Assembly (NCBI GenBank): GCA_016713115.1
Contig: JADJPU010000001.1
Location: forward strand, 682,001 to 746,000
DNA: 64,000 bases
Direction of reading: 5' to 3'
Source: Cellvibrionales bacterium
Lineage (GTDB): Bacteria > Pseudomonadota > Gammaproteobacteria > Pseudomonadales > UBA7239
This document shows, in pieces, positions 53,121-61,706 of the stretch. How positions within the stretch are numbered: the first letter of the stretch is position 1; each line of letters opens with the position of its first letter. The notes below the pieces were generated by a model. It had not been told where the DNA came from, ran no database searches, and saw nothing but the letters and a program-made list of their open reading frames with translations. The position numbers were made by a program, and so were the translations under genes.

Positions 53121-54920
53121 TTAAGCCGCACACGACTCGCCAGAACCGCGCTGGCCAGCCTTCGTGACACTGTAAAGATATTTCTGCATATCCCATGCTG
53201 AGGTTGGGCAGCGTTCAGCACACAAACCACAGTGCAAACAAACATCTTCGTCCTTCACCATCACACGCCCAGTGCTCAAGCCGTCTGCGATATATAAAGC
53301 CTGCTCGTGATTCACCGCGGGCGCACTCAAATGTTCGCGCAAGGTTTCTTCATTTTCCTGCGGATGAGTAAAAGTGATGCAGCGCGTGGGGCAAATATCG
53401 ACGCAGGCATCACACTCAATACACTTGCTCGATGTAAACACCGTCTGTACATCACAGTTCAAACAGCGCTGTGTTTCTTCGTAACCGACTGCGCGATCAA
53501 AGCCCAACTCCACTTCCAACATGCGATCAGACAGCGCTTTTTCTGTCGGCGCATGTGGCACAGCGTGGCGCAATTCATGCGAAACCACACTGTCGTAGCT
53601 CCACTCGTGGATACCCATTTTCTGACCGATCAAATTCGTGCCAGGCGCGGGGCGATTTTGCACATCGCCGCCTTGGCAGAACAAATCAATCGAAATCGCC
53701 GCCTGATGACCTTGTGCGACCGCCGTGATGACATTCTTTGGACCGAACGCGGCATCACCACCGAAAAACACTTTCGGGTTACTTGCTTGATAGGTAACCG
53801 CATCCAACACTGGCATGCCCCATTTATCAAACGCCACACCGCTCTCCGCTTCTATCCACGGAAAGGCGTTTTCTTGGCCGACCGCCATCAACACATCGTC
53901 GCATTCAAAAAACACGAACTCGCCAGAAGACTTCATCACGCGCTTGCCATCGGCATCATGAGAAACTTCTACTTTTTCAAAATTCATGCCCGCCAATTTA
54001 CCGTCTTTAACGACATATTCTTTCGGCACATGATTGTTAAAAAATGGAATACCTTCGTGTTGTGCGTCTTCAATTTCCCACGGTGAAGCTTTCATGTCTT
54101 CAAAGGGGCTGCGCACCACAATTCTTACATCTTCACCACCGAGACGACGCGCCGTACGACAGCAATCCATCGCGGTGTTGCCGCCGCCGATGACCAATAC
54201 ACGCTTGCCAACTTTAGTGGTATGACCGAATGCAACGCTGGCTAAAAAATTAATACCAATCTGAATATTGGCATCCGCTTCTTCGCGACCGGGCAACTTC
54301 AAATCGCGACCGCGCGGCGCACCAGTGCCGACAAACACCGCGTCATAATTTTTTGCCAGCACGCTGTTCAAACTATCGACATGCGTGTTGTAGTGCGTCA
54401 CCACACCCATGTCAGTAATGAAATTAACTTCTTGATCCAACACTTCCGCTGGCAAGCGGAAAGATGGAATCTGGCTGCGCATAAAACCGCCGCCCGACGA
54501 TTGGTTATCGTACAAATCGATCTCGTAACCCAGCGGCATTAAATCGCGCGCCACTGTCAGAGAAGCAGGACCGCCGCCGATCAAAGCAATTTTTTTGCCA
54601 TTTTTCTGCTGCGGGATTTTCGGCATCATCGCCAACACATCGCCTTTGTTATCGGCGGCAACGCGCTTCAAGCGGCAAATAGCAACAGGCTTGTCTTCCA
54701 CGCGACCGCGACGACACGCTGGCTCGCAAGGGCGGTCACAGGTGCGACCGAGCACACCTGGAAAAACATTCGACTCCCAGTTGACCATGTACGCTTCCGC
54801 ATAGCGCTCTTGCGCGATTAGACGGATGTACTCAGGCACAGGCGTATGCGACGGGCAGGCGTACTGACAATCGACGACTTTGTGGAAATATTCTGGATCT
54901 TGGATATTGGTAGATTTCAC
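53121..54920 (-). CDS. GltD-like FAD/Fe-S oxidoreductase subunit of the Kor complex
   Basis: A 599-residue flavoprotein. The N-terminal GltD-type region has six cysteines (C18, C22, C61, C65, C69, C82) for [4Fe-4S] clusters. It is followed by a FAD-binding GGGPAS loop (115-120) and a second nucleotide loop, VIGGGNTAMD. The C terminus adds two ferredoxin-like cysteine clusters (CIECDACVDICP and CLHCGLCAERCP). It is the first gene of a three-gene unit with korA and korB, so it probably passes electrons from the Kor centre to NAD(P)+ or another acceptor. The GTG start has GGAG seven bases before it. Confidence 0.85.
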   Translation of the reverse strand: MKSTNIQDPEYFHKVVDCQYACPSHTPVPEYIRLIAQERYAEAYMVNWESNVFPGVLGRTCDRPCEPACRRGRVEDKPVAICRLKRVAADNKGDVLAMMPKIPQQKNGKKIALIGGGPASLTVARDLMPLGYEIDLYDNQSSGGGFMRSQIPSFRLPAEVLDQEVNFITDMGVVTHYNTHVDSLNSVLAKNYDAVFVGTGAPRGRDLKLPGREEADANIQIGINFLASVAFGHTTKVGKRVLVIGGGNTAMDCCRTARRLGGEDVRIVVRSPFEDMKASPWEIEDAQHEGIPFFNNHVPKEYVVKDGKLAGMNFEKVEVSHDADGKRVMKSSGEFVFFECDDVLMAVGQENAFPWIEAESGVAFDKWGMPVLDAVTYQASNPKVFFGGDAAFGPKNVITAVAQGHQAAISIDLFCQGGDVQNRPAPGTNLIGQKMGIHEWSYDSVVSHELRHAVPHAPTEKALSDRMLEVELGFDRAVGYEETQRCLNCDVQTVFTSSKCIECDACVDICPTRCITFTHPQENEETLREHLSAPAVNHEQALYIADGLSTGRVMVKDEDVCLHCGLCAERCPTSAWDMQKYLYSVTKAGQRGSGESCAA

Positions 54921-55061
54921 CGCGGGCTCCCCGGCAGCAGAACTGCAGTTGGCGCGGCATTCTACAGTAAACTGCCCGCGTTTTGTGTCCGCTATTTGGC
55001 GAAATTTCCGTAAATTTACCGATCAAAATCGCAGTATTTTGCTAGAGGAGGCACCATCACA

Positions 55062-55130
55062 GTGCTTCCTGCAAAAACCCGCACAAGCACAGTGCATCAA
55101 CAGCAGATTTTACAAAAAACCACCGGATAG
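55062..55130 (+). CDS. Possible 22-codon leader peptide before cobS
   Basis: A GTG lies 10 bases after a near-perfect AGGAGG (55046-55051) and opens 22 codons, ending TAG six bases before the cobS ATG. cobS has no good ribosome binding site of its own, so coupled translation is possible. The peptide has no recognisable features, and the spacing to GTG is long. Confidence 0.25.
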   Translation: MLPAKTRTSTVHQQQILQKTTG

Positions 55131-55136
55131 ACCGCA

Positions 55137-55892
55137 ATGACTCCTCGACAATACTGGCAACAATTTCTCATGGCGACGATGTTTCTCACGCGTCTACCCA
55201 TTGCCCGCTGGGTGCAGCACGACGCGGCGCTTCAGCTCGGCATGGCACGCTGGTTTCCCGCCGTGGGCTGGCTGGTGGGCGGGCTTGCCGCCCTGCTGCT
55301 GTGGCTGTGCTCCAACCTCTTGCCTTGGGTGCCGGCCGCTATCCTCGCAACCGCTCTCGCTATTTTGCTCACCGGCGCCTTCCACGAGGATGGTTTTGCC
55401 GATATGTGCGATGCCTTTGGTGGCGGCTGGGAGAAGGAACAGGTGCTGCGCATCATGAAAGACTCCCGCCTCGGCACCTATGGCACGCTGGGCTTGGGGC
55501 TGATGCTATCCAGTAAAATCAGTCTGTTATGTAGCTTGCCGCTGACCAATGCTCTGTGCGCCTTGATAGCAGGCCATGTTCTCAGTCGCACCGCTGCGAC
55601 ATCGCTACTGCTGGACCTCCCCTATGTACGCGACACAGAGGACGGTATAGCCAAAACCCCTCCCGCTGAATTTACCCTCACTTCGCTGTGGTTTACCGTT
55701 GCCACTGCCGCACTCGCACTGTTGCTACTCCCTATGCGCGCGTGGCTACCGTTGCTGCTCGGCTTGCTCGCCCTGCGCTATTGGGCAGCGTGGTATTACC
55801 GCAAACGCATTGGCGGCTACACCGGCGATTGTTTGGGCGGCGCACAGCAGCTCGCCGAACTCTGGGTATTGATGGTTATCGTCGCACTCTAA
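55137..55892 (+). CDS. cobS: Adenosylcobinamide-GDP ribazoletransferase (cobalamin synthase)
   Basis: A 251-residue integral membrane enzyme that joins the lower-ligand nucleotide to the corrin in the last steps of B12 assembly. The family motifs GAFHEDGFADMCDAFGGGW and IMKDSRLGTYG, and the C-terminal GGYTGDCLGGAQQ, are intact, and about five membrane segments are visible. No other cob genes lie nearby, so here it may serve cobinamide salvage. No B12 riboswitch was seen upstream. Confidence 0.95.
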   Translation: MTPRQYWQQFLMATMFLTRLPIARWVQHDAALQLGMARWFPAVGWLVGGLAALLLWLCSNLLPWVPAAILATALAILLTGAFHEDGFADMCDAFGGGWEKEQVLRIMKDSRLGTYGTLGLGLMLSSKISLLCSLPLTNALCALIAGHVLSRTAATSLLLDLPYVRDTEDGIAKTPPAEFTLTSLWFTVATAALALLLLPMRAWLPLLLGLLALRYWAAWYYRKRIGGYTGDCLGGAQQLAELWVLMVIVAL

Positions 55893-57055
55893 GCGTTATC
55901 CAACAGCCGCCACAGATACAAGGACGCAATACTGCGATACGGCCGCCACGCCTCGCCGTACTGCACCATGGCTTTTGCCAGCGGCAAACCATCTAATTCA
56001 TACAACTGTGCTACTGCTTTGCGAATACCGTAGTCATCGACAGGAAAAATATCAGCGCGACCCAAATCAAAAATCAAATACATTTCCACGGACCAGCGCC
56101 CTATGCCTTTGATGGCGGTAAAACAGCGCACCAGTTGTTCATCGCTCATTGCCTTCGCTTCTGCCAGCGAAGGCAGCTCTCCACGCAGAGCGTGCTGTGC
56201 CAAATCTTTCAAATACGCCACCTTCATGCCAGACAAACCTGCACCGCGCAGCGTGGCATCCGGCAAAGACAACAATGTTTTTGCGCAGGGTTTTCCGCGT
56301 TTAGACACCAGTTGATTAACGCGCTCAAAAATCGTCGTCGCCACTTTGGTGGAAAGTTGTTGACTGACGATTGCCTGAATAAAGACATCCAAAGGCTCAG
56401 CATTGTGCTGCGGTTGAAAAGCAAACTCTCCCACCTGTTTGTGCAACTGGCGAAATTGTTTGTCTTGCAACAAAAACCGCACGCCAGATTGCCACTGCGC
56501 GGCACTCGCCATCAATTGCGGTTTTTCAACGCTCACACCTTCGCAATGTAATAACATTTTCTTGGCATCCAGACCGCCTTGCGCAGAAAAACCACCCAAT
56601 TTTCCTGATGCAGCAATGATGCGATGGCAGGGAATAATCAGCGGCACAGGGTTTTTCCCCAGCGCCGTTCCCACCGCGCGCACGGCTCCCGGTTTTTTAA
56701 TGCGCCGCGCCAACTCGGCATAGCTGACCACTTCGCCTGCAGGAATGCGCCGCGCCGCGTCATACACAGCGTGCATAAACGGTGAGGCTTTTTCGATAAA
56801 AACAGGAATCGCAGAAAAATCTTGTGATTTACCTTTGAGATGCACAGCAATTTGTCGAATCAGCCGCGCAATCCATGCCGGCATTTTTTGAGCGGGTTCG
56901 CGCTGCGCTGTCACAAGCTGCAATTCTTTTTGCATGCGCGCTATCGTTGTCTCCGGCAACAAAAAATGCGTTACGCCTCGCTCACACCACGCAATACCGC
57001 AAAACGCATTTGCAACAGGGAAGATTGCCCACGCTTGCTGTGTATCCATTACCAT
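55889..57055 (-). CDS. Fused O6-alkylguanine methyltransferase / AlkA-type glycosylase
   Basis: A 388-residue two-domain repair protein. Residues ~85-170 form the Ogt/Ada-C methyltransferase with the cysteine acceptor in IPCHRII (C143). Residues ~185-385 form an HhH-GPD glycosylase of the 3-methyladenine (AlkA) type, with the hairpin KGIGRWS (~315-323) and the catalytic Asp in FPVDDYG (340-341). The first would remove O6-alkyl groups and the second excise N-alkylated purines. These are normally separate genes, so the fusion packs two alkylation repair activities in one chain. An ATG at 57049 is an alternative start. It is convergent with cobS (four-base overlap). Confidence 0.88.
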   Translation of the reverse strand: MVMDTQQAWAIFPVANAFCGIAWCERGVTHFLLPETTIARMQKELQLVTAQREPAQKMPAWIARLIRQIAVHLKGKSQDFSAIPVFIEKASPFMHAVYDAARRIPAGEVVSYAELARRIKKPGAVRAVGTALGKNPVPLIIPCHRIIAASGKLGGFSAQGGLDAKKMLLHCEGVSVEKPQLMASAAQWQSGVRFLLQDKQFRQLHKQVGEFAFQPQHNAEPLDVFIQAIVSQQLSTKVATTIFERVNQLVSKRGKPCAKTLLSLPDATLRGAGLSGMKVAYLKDLAQHALRGELPSLAEAKAMSDEQLVRCFTAIKGIGRWSVEMYLIFDLGRADIFPVDDYGIRKAVAQLYELDGLPLAKAMVQYGEAWRPYRSIASLYLWRLLDNA

Positions 57056-57164
57056 TCTGCCTTCCTCAACACTTCTTCTACAGAAGACATGCTACGCCAA
57101 GCAGCTAGATGACGCCCCTGCATTCGCATGGTTAAATGGTCACCTGCAAATAAACAACAACACC

Positions 57165-59297
57165 ATGCAAGACGCCTCGGATTCCACTACAACCATCGCC
57201 TCATCCGCCACACTATCCATCGTGATACCGGTGTACGGCGCGTGGCAGGCTGACCGTGTGCTGCAAGCATTGCTGCCACTGGAACCGCTAGAAATTCTGG
57301 TGTGCGATTCCAGCCCACAACCCACTGTTCTACCGGCACATTCTGCGGTGCGTTTACTGCATTTGAGCCAGCGCGCTTTTCCTGGCGCAGCGCGCAACGC
57401 CGGCTGGCAGCAAGCGCAGGGAGACTATGTGTTGTTTGTGGATGCCGATGTGGTGCTAGCCGAAGAAGGCAGGCAATTTGTGCGACGCCATATGGCAGCC
57501 AATGCACACGACATGGCGTTTGGTTTGTACACGCTGGATTGCCCAGACTACAACAGCATCAGCCGTTTTATCGTCAACATACAGCACCACCGCTTTGAGA
57601 GTGAGTTTGCACGCAACCACTATCGTTACGGACAATCTTCGCACTTACTCGTACGGCGCGACATTTACAAAAAAATTGGTTTTTTTAATCCGCATTTGCG
57701 CATGCACGAAGACAAAGAAATTTGTATACGCGCTATCAACGCCGGCACCGAGATCAACGTCTATCCCGATTTTTTAGCCGACCACATCAAGATTTTTTCT
57801 TTTTATGATTTGATGCTGGATCACGGACACAAAGCTTATTTGGCGCAGGAGACGCTGCACCAACACCCCGCTATTTTTAGTCGCGTTGAAAACCAGCTCA
57901 GCACACGCTTCAAAGTCAGCTTGATCGCCTCCTGCGTTTCGCCCATTTTGTTGTTGTTGCTCACCGCAACCCACGCGCTGCCCAACACCATAGCACTGCT
58001 CTTACTGATAGCACTATTTCTTTCTCCGCTATTCACAGCGCATGAAGTATTTACCGCGGCCAAATGGCGAGAAAAACTCACAGGGCTACTGCTGTGGCCT
58101 TTCATGGGCGCGACGATTTGTGCCGGCGTGATGTTGGCAAAATCGCAGCATGTTTATATTGTGCTGACACAAGCCATGCGCAGAGTGCCTACACTATTTG
58201 AGCTGGCGAAGCGCGTGCTGTTTCGGCGCGGCATGCCGGTCAGCATCATTCACTTCATCACTGCGCGCTGCAATTTGCGCTGTGAACACTGCTTCTACAA
58301 AGAAACGCTGGATGCCAAAGATCCGGGCGAGCAATCTTTGAGGCAATTACAAAAAACCACGCAGGAAATTGGCTCGGTATTGTGGTACGCCCTCGGTGGC
58401 GGCGAGCCGTTTATTCGCAGCGACCTGCCGGATATTCATCGCATCATCATGCAGAACTGCCAGCCCATGATGGTGAGCATTCCCACCAACGGCTGGTACA
58501 CTGACAAAACTTACCTCAGCACACTCGCCATGCTGCAAGCCATGCAACACGGTGCGCTGACCGTACAAATCTCTGTCGATGGCCCCAAAGCCATACACGA
58601 TGCCATACGCGGCAAAGATTCTTGGCAGCACTTGCTCAAAACCTGGAAGAAATTAAAAGAAATTCAACGCGTGTATCCACGGCTATCGCTGGGCATTATT
58701 ACCGTGGTCAACGAAGCCAATGCGCATGAGTATCCTAATTTTATTGACGAAATCACTGACACTTTTCAGCCCAACCAGATCAGTATCAATTTGATACGCG
58801 ATATAGAAAATCCACACGCTGCCGCACAATTACTGGACACCTATAAAGCAGCGGTGGAGCGCTACGAATGGCACATCCAGCACAAAACTCTAACCGCTTT
58901 TGGTTATCTCGGCGGCATGATTGTGCGCGCCAAAGAATCCGTACAAAAAGAATTGATCTACCGTGTGATGCGTTTTAACGAGTTTGTTACGCCCTGCACC
59001 GCCGGCGATTTGACCTATGTGATCTGGGAAGACGGCCGCGTGAATGCCTGTGAAATGCTGCCCGACACCGTCGGCAATATTATTGGCAACCAGCCCGCCA
59101 ACAATTTCCGTAATATTGTTGCCAGCAGCGCTGCGCAAGCCTTGCGCAAAAAAATCGTCGCTGAAAAATGCAAATGCAGTTACGAATGCGCCATGACCAT
59201 CAACACCTTATTCAGTTGGCCACTAGCAAAAAAATTGTGGTGGCGCGTAGTCAGCGGCAAAGCCAGCGCACCACTCCCTTTACCCGAACAGCCATAA
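57165..59297 (+). CDS. GT2 glycosyltransferase - membrane - radical SAM/SPASM fusion
   Basis: A 710-residue protein with three parts. Residues 17-~240 are a GT2 glycosyltransferase (LSIVIPVY, metal motif DAD at 93-95, HED at 181-183). Residues ~251-325 hold three membrane segments. Residues ~360-600 are a radical SAM domain with the cluster CNLRCEHC (C369, C373, C376) and the GGGEPF motif. A C-terminal SPASM-like region has cysteines at 611, 629, 669, 671 and 675. The ATG at 57165 begins the chain just before the GT2 fold; the frame is open further upstream but overlaps the divergent repair gene and is not GT2-like. I do not know this architecture from a characterised system. The substrate could be a peptide, lipid or glycan; no precursor gene is seen. 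Confidence 0.85.
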   Translation: MQDASDSTTTIASSATLSIVIPVYGAWQADRVLQALLPLEPLEILVCDSSPQPTVLPAHSAVRLLHLSQRAFPGAARNAGWQQAQGDYVLFVDADVVLAEEGRQFVRRHMAANAHDMAFGLYTLDCPDYNSISRFIVNIQHHRFESEFARNHYRYGQSSHLLVRRDIYKKIGFFNPHLRMHEDKEICIRAINAGTEINVYPDFLADHIKIFSFYDLMLDHGHKAYLAQETLHQHPAIFSRVENQLSTRFKVSLIASCVSPILLLLLTATHALPNTIALLLLIALFLSPLFTAHEVFTAAKWREKLTGLLLWPFMGATICAGVMLAKSQHVYIVLTQAMRRVPTLFELAKRVLFRRGMPVSIIHFITARCNLRCEHCFYKETLDAKDPGEQSLRQLQKTTQEIGSVLWYALGGGEPFIRSDLPDIHRIIMQNCQPMMVSIPTNGWYTDKTYLSTLAMLQAMQHGALTVQISVDGPKAIHDAIRGKDSWQHLLKTWKKLKEIQRVYPRLSLGIITVVNEANAHEYPNFIDEITDTFQPNQISINLIRDIENPHAAAQLLDTYKAAVERYEWHIQHKTLTAFGYLGGMIVRAKESVQKELIYRVMRFNEFVTPCTAGDLTYVIWEDGRVNACEMLPDTVGNIIGNQPANNFRNIVASSAAQALRKKIVAEKCKCSYECAMTINTLFSWPLAKKLWWRVVSGKASAPLPLPEQP

Positions 59298-59322
59298 ACA
59301 CCACCATCAGGAGATAAAAACC

Positions 59323-59743
59323 ATGAGCGATTTCACCATCACCAACGCCGCGCAAGCGGCTGCACAGCGCCTCTATTGATGCCGTGCGCGCTAAAAACAA
59401 AGAAGCTTGGGTGGCAAACTTTGCCGACGATGCCTGTATTGAAGATCCAGTGGGGAAATCACCACTGGATGCGACGGGCAACGGCCATCGCGGCAAGGCG
59501 GCCATCGCGGCGTTTTGGGATATGTGCATCGCCACCGGCAGTGTCGATTTCAACATTCGCGAATCGTATCCGGTGAGCGACATTGCCTGCGCCAATGTCG
59601 GCTCCATCCTCAACACCATGGGCGATATGAAAATCGAAGCCAAAGGCGTATTTATTTATCATGTCAACGCCGAAGGCAAAGTCACCAACTTACGCGCCTA
59701 CTGGGATTTCAACAGCACCATGGCAGCAGCCAGCAAAAAATAA
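59323..59743 (+). pseudogene. SnoaL/NTF2-like small protein, frameshifted near the start
   Basis: An AGGAG ribosome binding site lies nine bases before the ATG at 59323, but the frame stops at codon 19 (TGA, 59377). Removing one base near 59370 joins it to the rest, giving a 139-residue protein with the SnoaL/NTF2-like fold pattern (AWVANFADDACIEDPVG near the start, RAYWDFNSTM at the end). Such proteins are often isomerases or binding proteins. A GTG at 59384 could give a shorter product but lacks a ribosome binding site. It follows the fusion gene by 25 bases, probably as one transcript. Confidence 0.7.
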
Positions 59744-59772
59744 TTTTTATTTTTTGGAAAACTGGAGTCGGC

Positions 59773-61098
59773 TCAGAGGATGAACCGACTCAAATCTTCG
59801 TCTTGCGACAACTCACCCAACGATTGATCCACATAAGCCGCATCAATTGTTACCGTTTTACCTTCCGCCGCTAAATCGCCAGCGGAAAACGATACGCTTT
59901 CCAACAGACGCTCCATCACGGTATGCAAACGGCGCGCACCAATATTTTCGGTACGGTCATTCACTTGCCAAGCAATTTCTGCCAAGCGACGAATGCCGTC
60001 TGGACTGAAGACAATTTTCAAACCTTCCGTCTGCATCAAAGCCTGATACTGCTCAGTGAGCGAGGCATCTGGCTCCTGCAAGATACGCGCAAAATCATCG
60101 GGGGTCAGCGCATTCAATTCCACGCGGATAGGCAAACGCCCTTGCAGCTCTGGAATTAAATCGGATGGCTTGGCCAAATGAAACGCGCCAGAGGCAATAA
60201 ACAAAATATGGTCGGTGCGGATCATGCCGTACTTGGTCGATACCGTGCAGCCTTCAATGAGTGGCAACAAATCGCGCTGTACGCCTTCACGCGACACATC
60301 GGCGCCGCTGGTTTCTCCACGGCGACACACTTTGTCGATCTCGTCGATAAACACAATGCCATTTTGCTCGGCTGCGTTGATCGCCTGCGTTTTAATTTCC
60401 TCATCATTCACTAGGCGCGCCGCTTCTTCATCTTGCAACTGCTTCATCGCCGAGCGCACCGTCATTTTGCGCAACCGTTTTCTGTCGCTGTTCATGTTGG
60501 AAAACATGTTTTGCAACTGGCTGGTCATTTCTTCCATGCCGGGAGGCGCCATGATTTCCACACCCACGGATGCCGCCGCCACTTCAATTTCTATCTCTTT
60601 ATCATCCAGCTCGCCTTCGCGCAGTTTTTTGCGAAATACTTGCCGCGTGCCGGTTTCTTTTTCTTGCGCATCTACACCTCGTGCAGCGGGCAACAGCGCG
60701 TCCAACACGCGATCTTCTGCCGCATCTTGTGCGCGCACCTGCACAGACTCCATCGCGCGCTGGCGAAATAATTTGATCGACATTTCCAGCAGGTCGCGCA
60801 CGATAGATTCCACATCGCGCCCAACATAGCCCACTTCGGTAAACTTGGTCGCTTCCACTTTGATAAACGGCGCATCGGCCAGTTTTGCTAAACGGCGCGC
60901 AATTTCTGTTTTGCCAACGCCGGTAGGCCCGATCATCAAAATATTTTTTGGCGTGATTTCTGCGCGCAAATCTTCAGGCAACTGCATGCGCCGCCAGCGG
61001 TTGCGCAGAGCAATCGCCACTGCGCGTTTGGCATCGTTTTGGCCAATAATGTATTTATCGAGTTCGCTGACAGTTTCTCGCGGTGTCATATTAGACAT
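59773..61098 (-). CDS. hslU: HslU ATPase of the HslVU protease
   Basis: A 441-residue AAA+ unfoldase with Walker A GPTGVGKTE, Walker B FIDEIDK, a long I-domain in the middle, and the C-terminal LSRFIL tail that inserts into HslV. The pore-loop GYVGRDVES motif is intact. The ATG at 61098 matches the family start and overlaps hslV by eight bases. A hairpin across the final codons (59765-59791) may aid termination but has only a weak U tract. Confidence 0.97.
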   Translation of the reverse strand: MSNMTPRETVSELDKYIIGQNDAKRAVAIALRNRWRRMQLPEDLRAEITPKNILMIGPTGVGKTEIARRLAKLADAPFIKVEATKFTEVGYVGRDVESIVRDLLEMSIKLFRQRAMESVQVRAQDAAEDRVLDALLPAARGVDAQEKETGTRQVFRKKLREGELDDKEIEIEVAAASVGVEIMAPPGMEEMTSQLQNMFSNMNSDRKRLRKMTVRSAMKQLQDEEAARLVNDEEIKTQAINAAEQNGIVFIDEIDKVCRRGETSGADVSREGVQRDLLPLIEGCTVSTKYGMIRTDHILFIASGAFHLAKPSDLIPELQGRLPIRVELNALTPDDFARILQEPDASLTEQYQALMQTEGLKIVFSPDGIRRLAEIAWQVNDRTENIGARRLHTVMERLLESVSFSAGDLAAEGKTVTIDAAYVDQSLGELSQDEDLSRFIL

Positions 61099-61639
61099 GC
61101 TCGCACTCCATTTCTTCAATCGTGCGGCTGTGATTGGTGTAAATACAAATATCCGCTGCAATCGCTAAACTTTTTTCCACAATATCTCTCGCCGACAATT
61201 CAGAGTTGTGCAACAACGCGATGGCCGCCGCCTGTGCAAACGAGCCGCCGGAGCCGATAGCCAACAAATCATCTTCTTGCTCAATCACATCGCCATTGCC
61301 GGTGATAATCAGCGAGCTGGTTTTATCCGCCACAATTAATAGCGCTTCCAAACGACGCAGCGCGCGATCGGTGCGCCAATCTTTTGCCAATTCCACGGCG
61401 GCACGCACCAAGTGACCTTGATATTTTTCTAACTTCGCTTCAAAACGCTCGAACAAGGTAAAGGCATCGGCGGTGCCGCCGGCAAAACCCGCGAGCACTT
61501 TGTCGTGATACAGGCGGCGCACTTTGCGCGCATTGCCCTTCATGATGGTGTTGCCAAGGGAGACTTGGCCATCGCCGCCGATAACAACGCGCCCGTGGCG
61601 GCGCACAGAGAGAATGGTGGTGCCGTGATACTGTTCCAA
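61091..61639 (-). CDS. hslV: HslV peptidase of the HslVU protease
   Basis: A 182-residue proteasome-like Ntn hydrolase. The catalytic threonine is expected to be T7 after removal of the six-residue propeptide MEQYHG, giving a mature N terminus TTILSVRR. This longer leader is more like betaproteobacterial HslV than the one-residue leader of E. coli. The GGDGQVSLG segment and the GSGGSFAQAAA segment are conserved. It is coupled to hslU. Confidence 0.97.
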   Translation of the reverse strand: MEQYHGTTILSVRRHGRVVIGGDGQVSLGNTIMKGNARKVRRLYHDKVLAGFAGGTADAFTLFERFEAKLEKYQGHLVRAAVELAKDWRTDRALRRLEALLIVADKTSSLIITGNGDVIEQEDDLLAIGSGGSFAQAAAIALLHNSELSARDIVEKSLAIAADICIYTNHSRTIEEMECEHV

Positions 61640-61706
61640 GGGGATATCCTGACAGCGGAGTGAACTGGCTATCTATGGGCTGCAGGTTGCAGTTTCAAGG
61701 TATGGG

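Noticed and set aside
54921..55136. Cobalamin riboswitch upstream of cobS
   Set aside because: No B12-box-like GCCACTG element or characteristic multi-stem arrangement was found. A GCAC/GTGC hairpin and two CACAGTGC repeats are present but do not fit the riboswitch.
56934..57164. 77-residue N-terminal extension of the GT2-radical SAM protein
   Set aside because: It overlaps the start of the divergent repair gene and is not GT2-like. The ATG at 57165 sits right before the conserved fold.
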